Source: Chitinophagales bacterium
GTDB lineage: Bacteria; Bacteroidota; Bacteroidia; Chitinophagales; Chitinophagaceae
Assembly (NCBI GenBank): GCA_015655125.1
Contig: JAATFP010000049.1
Span: forward strand, 1 to 64,000
Length of the DNA: 64,000 nt
Direction: 5' to 3'
Shown here: positions 61,330 through 64,000 of the stretch, piece by piece
Numbering within the stretch: the stretch's first letter is position 1
Layout of the letters: each line of letters starts with the position of its first letter
Translations under genes and position numbers: made by a program
The notes under the pieces: model-generated
Told to the model about the DNA's origin: nothing
Database searches by the model: none
Seen by the model: only the letters and a program-made list of their open reading frames with translations

Positions 61330-63027
61330 ATGAAGAAATTCAATATCATCTTACTCTTTCTTCTTTCCACCGCTGCTTTTGCGCAGCCCGGCCAAAAAAA
61401 TATTCCGCGCGTGGATGCGATGGCCGATGTGCCAAAACCCTTGAAAATAATAGATTATAGGGCGCTCGCTTTAAAATTTGACAGAACCATTTATGATTTT
61501 AACGCAAAGGGGAAATTCTGGCCAATGATCTGGATAGACAGCAGCAACAGGAACTTTGCGCAACCCGTTGCCGGTATCTATACTGCAGTAGGGGACGTGA
61601 GACAGGGGCCGCAAAACAATAAAGGTATTTTCCACGAAGCCCTTGCTACCATGGGAGCCGTGATGGGTGCAAGCCTGGTAGGAATTGATAAAAGCAAACA
61701 AAAGTATAATTACGTAGGCATGTTGAAAAACTATTTCAACAAGGAAACGGGTTGGAACATCATGATGAACAATACCTGTCCCGAAGTAGCGTTGCTTGGC
61801 GGCGGTTATGGACGCGACTGGTGGTACGATGTGTATCCGAATGTATTGTTTTATGCCATCTGCGATATGTATCCCGATGAACCCGGTTTTACGGATATCG
61901 CTAAAACGATTGCAGATAAATTTTACGCCGCAGATTCCATTCTAAATGGAAATTATGAATGGTCGTTTTTTGATTACGGAAAGATGGCTCCTATGAAAAA
62001 TAATATCTGTACGCAACCGGATGTTGCTGCGGGCCACGCGTGGGTGTTGTATGCTGCATACAAAAAATTCGGCGATGATCGCTATTTGAAGGGAGCGATA
62101 AGTGCACTAAATGCTTTGCAGGCACAATCCAAAAATCCAACCTATGAAGTATTGATGCCATTTGGTGCCTATTTAAGTGCAAGAATAAATGCGGAACAGC
62201 ACAAGCAATACGATATGAACAAGATGCTCAGCTGGAGCTTCGACGGAACGCCGCTATGCCGCGAAGGGTGGGGCGTGCTGGCAGGAAACTGGAACGGGAT
62301 CGATATTTCGGGGATCGTGGGAAGTACCGTTGATCATGGAGGCTATGGCTTCCTGATGAACACTTATGATTTTGCATGGCCGCTTGTGCCGATGGTTCGT
62401 TATGATAAATGGTATGCAAAAGCAATCGGGAAATGGATGCTCAATGCAGCCAATGCCGCAAGATTTTTTTACCCGGCTTATATGCCAAGGGAACACCAGG
62501 TGATACCCGAACTTGCCAAGGTTACCAAAGGTGTAATCGGTTATGAAGGAATGATCAAACAATCTTCGTATAAAAAATATGAACACCTGAAAGGGCCGGT
62601 GGCACAGGGTGATGGCCCGCTATGGGTGGCAGACAAAAATCCTCCGGAATCACAATTCAGTGTTTATGGAAGCGGGCATGTGGGGATATTCGGAAGCATT
62701 ATCAAGACAACGAATGTTAGGGGAATTTTGCAACTCGACCTGCTGGCTACAGATTTTTATCACGCAAAAGCTTATCCGTCTTATTTATATTACAACCCTT
62801 TTAAAAATAATAAAACTATTTCTGTAAATGTTGGTGCTAAAAGCACAGATGTTTATAATACGCTTACATCGTCTTTCATCGCCCGCAACGTATCGGGAAA
62901 AATAAATGTTTCTTTGGCCCCGGAAAACGCAGCTGTATTGATCTTTACACCACCGTCCGGCAAACAGAGTTATGAAGGGAAGCAATTGTTGATAGATGGT
63001 ATTGTGGTTGACTACAGCGCAAAATAG
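61330..63027 (+). CDS. Secreted protein of unknown family, putative helical-toroid glycosidase
   Basis: Signal peptide MKKFNIILLFLLSTAAFAQ; 565 aa with WNIMMNNTCPEVALLGGGYGRDWWYDVYPNVLFYAICDMYPDE and WGVLAGNWNGIDISGIVGSTVDHGGYGFLMNTYDFAWPLVPMVRYDKWYAKAIGKWML. Confidence 0.6.
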   Translation: MKKFNIILLFLLSTAAFAQPGQKNIPRVDAMADVPKPLKIIDYRALALKFDRTIYDFNAKGKFWPMIWIDSSNRNFAQPVAGIYTAVGDVRQGPQNNKGIFHEALATMGAVMGASLVGIDKSKQKYNYVGMLKNYFNKETGWNIMMNNTCPEVALLGGGYGRDWWYDVYPNVLFYAICDMYPDEPGFTDIAKTIADKFYAADSILNGNYEWSFFDYGKMAPMKNNICTQPDVAAGHAWVLYAAYKKFGDDRYLKGAISALNALQAQSKNPTYEVLMPFGAYLSARINAEQHKQYDMNKMLSWSFDGTPLCREGWGVLAGNWNGIDISGIVGSTVDHGGYGFLMNTYDFAWPLVPMVRYDKWYAKAIGKWMLNAANAARFFYPAYMPREHQVIPELAKVTKGVIGYEGMIKQSSYKKYEHLKGPVAQGDGPLWVADKNPPESQFSVYGSGHVGIFGSIIKTTNVRGILQLDLLATDFYHAKAYPSYLYYNPFKNNKTISVNVGAKSTDVYNTLTSSFIARNVSGKINVSLAPENAAVLIFTPPSGKQSYEGKQLLIDGIVVDYSAK

Positions 63028-63045
63028 CTTATTTGATAATTTTAC

Positions 63046-63190
63046 AGGTTACTGCCCATCAAAAATAAATCCGGATAATAATTCGCTCTTGTGTATGTTT
63101 CGACAAGCTCAACATGACAGAAAGCTGTCAGTCTGAGCTTGTCGAAGACCGATTGCATAGCAAATTCAGATCTAATAGCACAACGCTTTA
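63046..63190. repeat. Long hairpin repeat element, copy 10 (opposite orientation to copy 8)
   Basis: ATGTTTCGACAAGCTCAACATGACAGAAAGCTGTCAGTCTGAGCTTGTCGAAGACCGATTGCATAGCAAATTCAGATCTAATAGCACAACGC. Confidence 0.75.
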
Positions 63191-63202
63191 ATTTAAAAAT
63201 AT

Positions 63203-63228
63203 CTAAAGCCGCCTCGAGGTGGCTTTAG
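63203..63228 (-). terminator. Probable terminator of the DinB-family gene
   Basis: CTAAAGCCGCC-TCGA-GGTGGCTTTAG hairpin, T-rich on the minus strand. Confidence 0.5.
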
Positions 63229-63230
63229 AC

Positions 63231-63749
63231 TTAAATGCCGGTTTGAGCATTTACAAGGATCTTTACCGTTACGCGAAGCTGGCCCAGGTGCCGCATCGTA
63301 TGTTCTGCAGCGTGTACCAGCAAGCCGATTACGGTAGTAGGAAGGCGCTTTCTTCCGATGGGCATCGGTTCTGTCAAAGTATCTTCTTTTGTGTTGTTTA
63401 ATTGCATCATAGCAATATCTACCTGGTTGTTGAACCTGGATATAAGACCCGCTACGGAAAGATCCGGGTTGGGAGAGATGTCTTCAGTAGCCAGTTCTAT
63501 AAGCTGTTTTTCCGACAGCATCTCATTTCTGGCATACGTGAAAACCCTGTCGAGTACACCCGACAGATGCTGCAGATGAAAGCCGGCGGAGGCAACACCA
63601 GCAGGTCTTTTCCAAAGTATTTCATCCGTTATCTCACGCGACAGTTCTGCAATTTCTTCCCGTGCCTGCAATAATGCGTGTGCCACAGGTTGCAATAATG
63701 GCGGGATCCCATCCACTGGTCCGCGTTGCCATACTTCAAGTATTGCCAT
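63231..63749 (-). CDS. DinB-family protein
   Basis: LQHLSGVLDRVFTYAR, VIGLLVHAAEHTMRHLGQLRVTVKIL; start taken at MAILEVWQRG. Confidence 0.85.
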   Translation of the reverse strand: MAILEVWQRGPVDGIPPLLQPVAHALLQAREEIAELSREITDEILWKRPAGVASAGFHLQHLSGVLDRVFTYARNEMLSEKQLIELATEDISPNPDLSVAGLISRFNNQVDIAMMQLNNTKEDTLTEPMPIGRKRLPTTVIGLLVHAAEHTMRHLGQLRVTVKILVNAQTGI

Positions 63750-64000
63750 AATTTTTGAGTTGAAAGTTATCATATTATGATCAAACAATTTTAAAAGTAG
63801 GATTTTGTGTGGTAGCCTATCGTTAATATAACGCACCATGAAGGAATTATTGATACGGAAATTTTAAATGCGCCGTGGTTCTATCATATATTTATGTGCT
63901 TTTAATATCGGAACAATTACTTTCGGAATATCCCGGTATATTTATTGTCGTTGACCGTTAAGCATTGTTCCCAATTAATTTAAAAGGTAAATATTCTATA

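Overview
This 64 kb window looks like a Bacteroidota (probably Chitinophagaceae-like) chromosome: TAnnTTTG promoters, SusC/SusD, a hybrid two-component regulator and MqnE. It starts in the 3' part of an SRP RNA. The main contents are: (1) a complete trpEGDCF-B-A operon preceded by what reads as a leader-peptide attenuator (MKNLIANNKGWWWTVRQ, competing hairpins, terminator); (2) a membrane pyrophosphatase fused to a C-terminal OmpA-like domain; (3) an LPS-transport and envelope cluster; (4) housekeeping genes (ung, dnaE, trx, mqnE, pdxJ, tRNA-Arg); (5) a polysaccharide-utilisation-type locus (about 42.5-63.0 kb) with a hybrid histidine kinase/AraC regulator, SusC/SusD, a LamG lipoprotein, GH130, an MFS transporter and two poorly characterised proteins that may be helical-toroid glycosidases, with no recognisable classical endo-glycanase. 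A 21-bp-phased direct repeat upstream of susC is a candidate operator for its regulator. About ten copies of an intergenic hairpin repeat (core TCGACAAGCTCA...TGACAG) are scattered through the window; the longest are about 145-165 bp with imperfect terminal inverted repeats, and one lies inside the trp operon. I found no CRISPR array, prophage, transposase or complete IS element. All functional names come from reading the translations and motifs; no database search was run.
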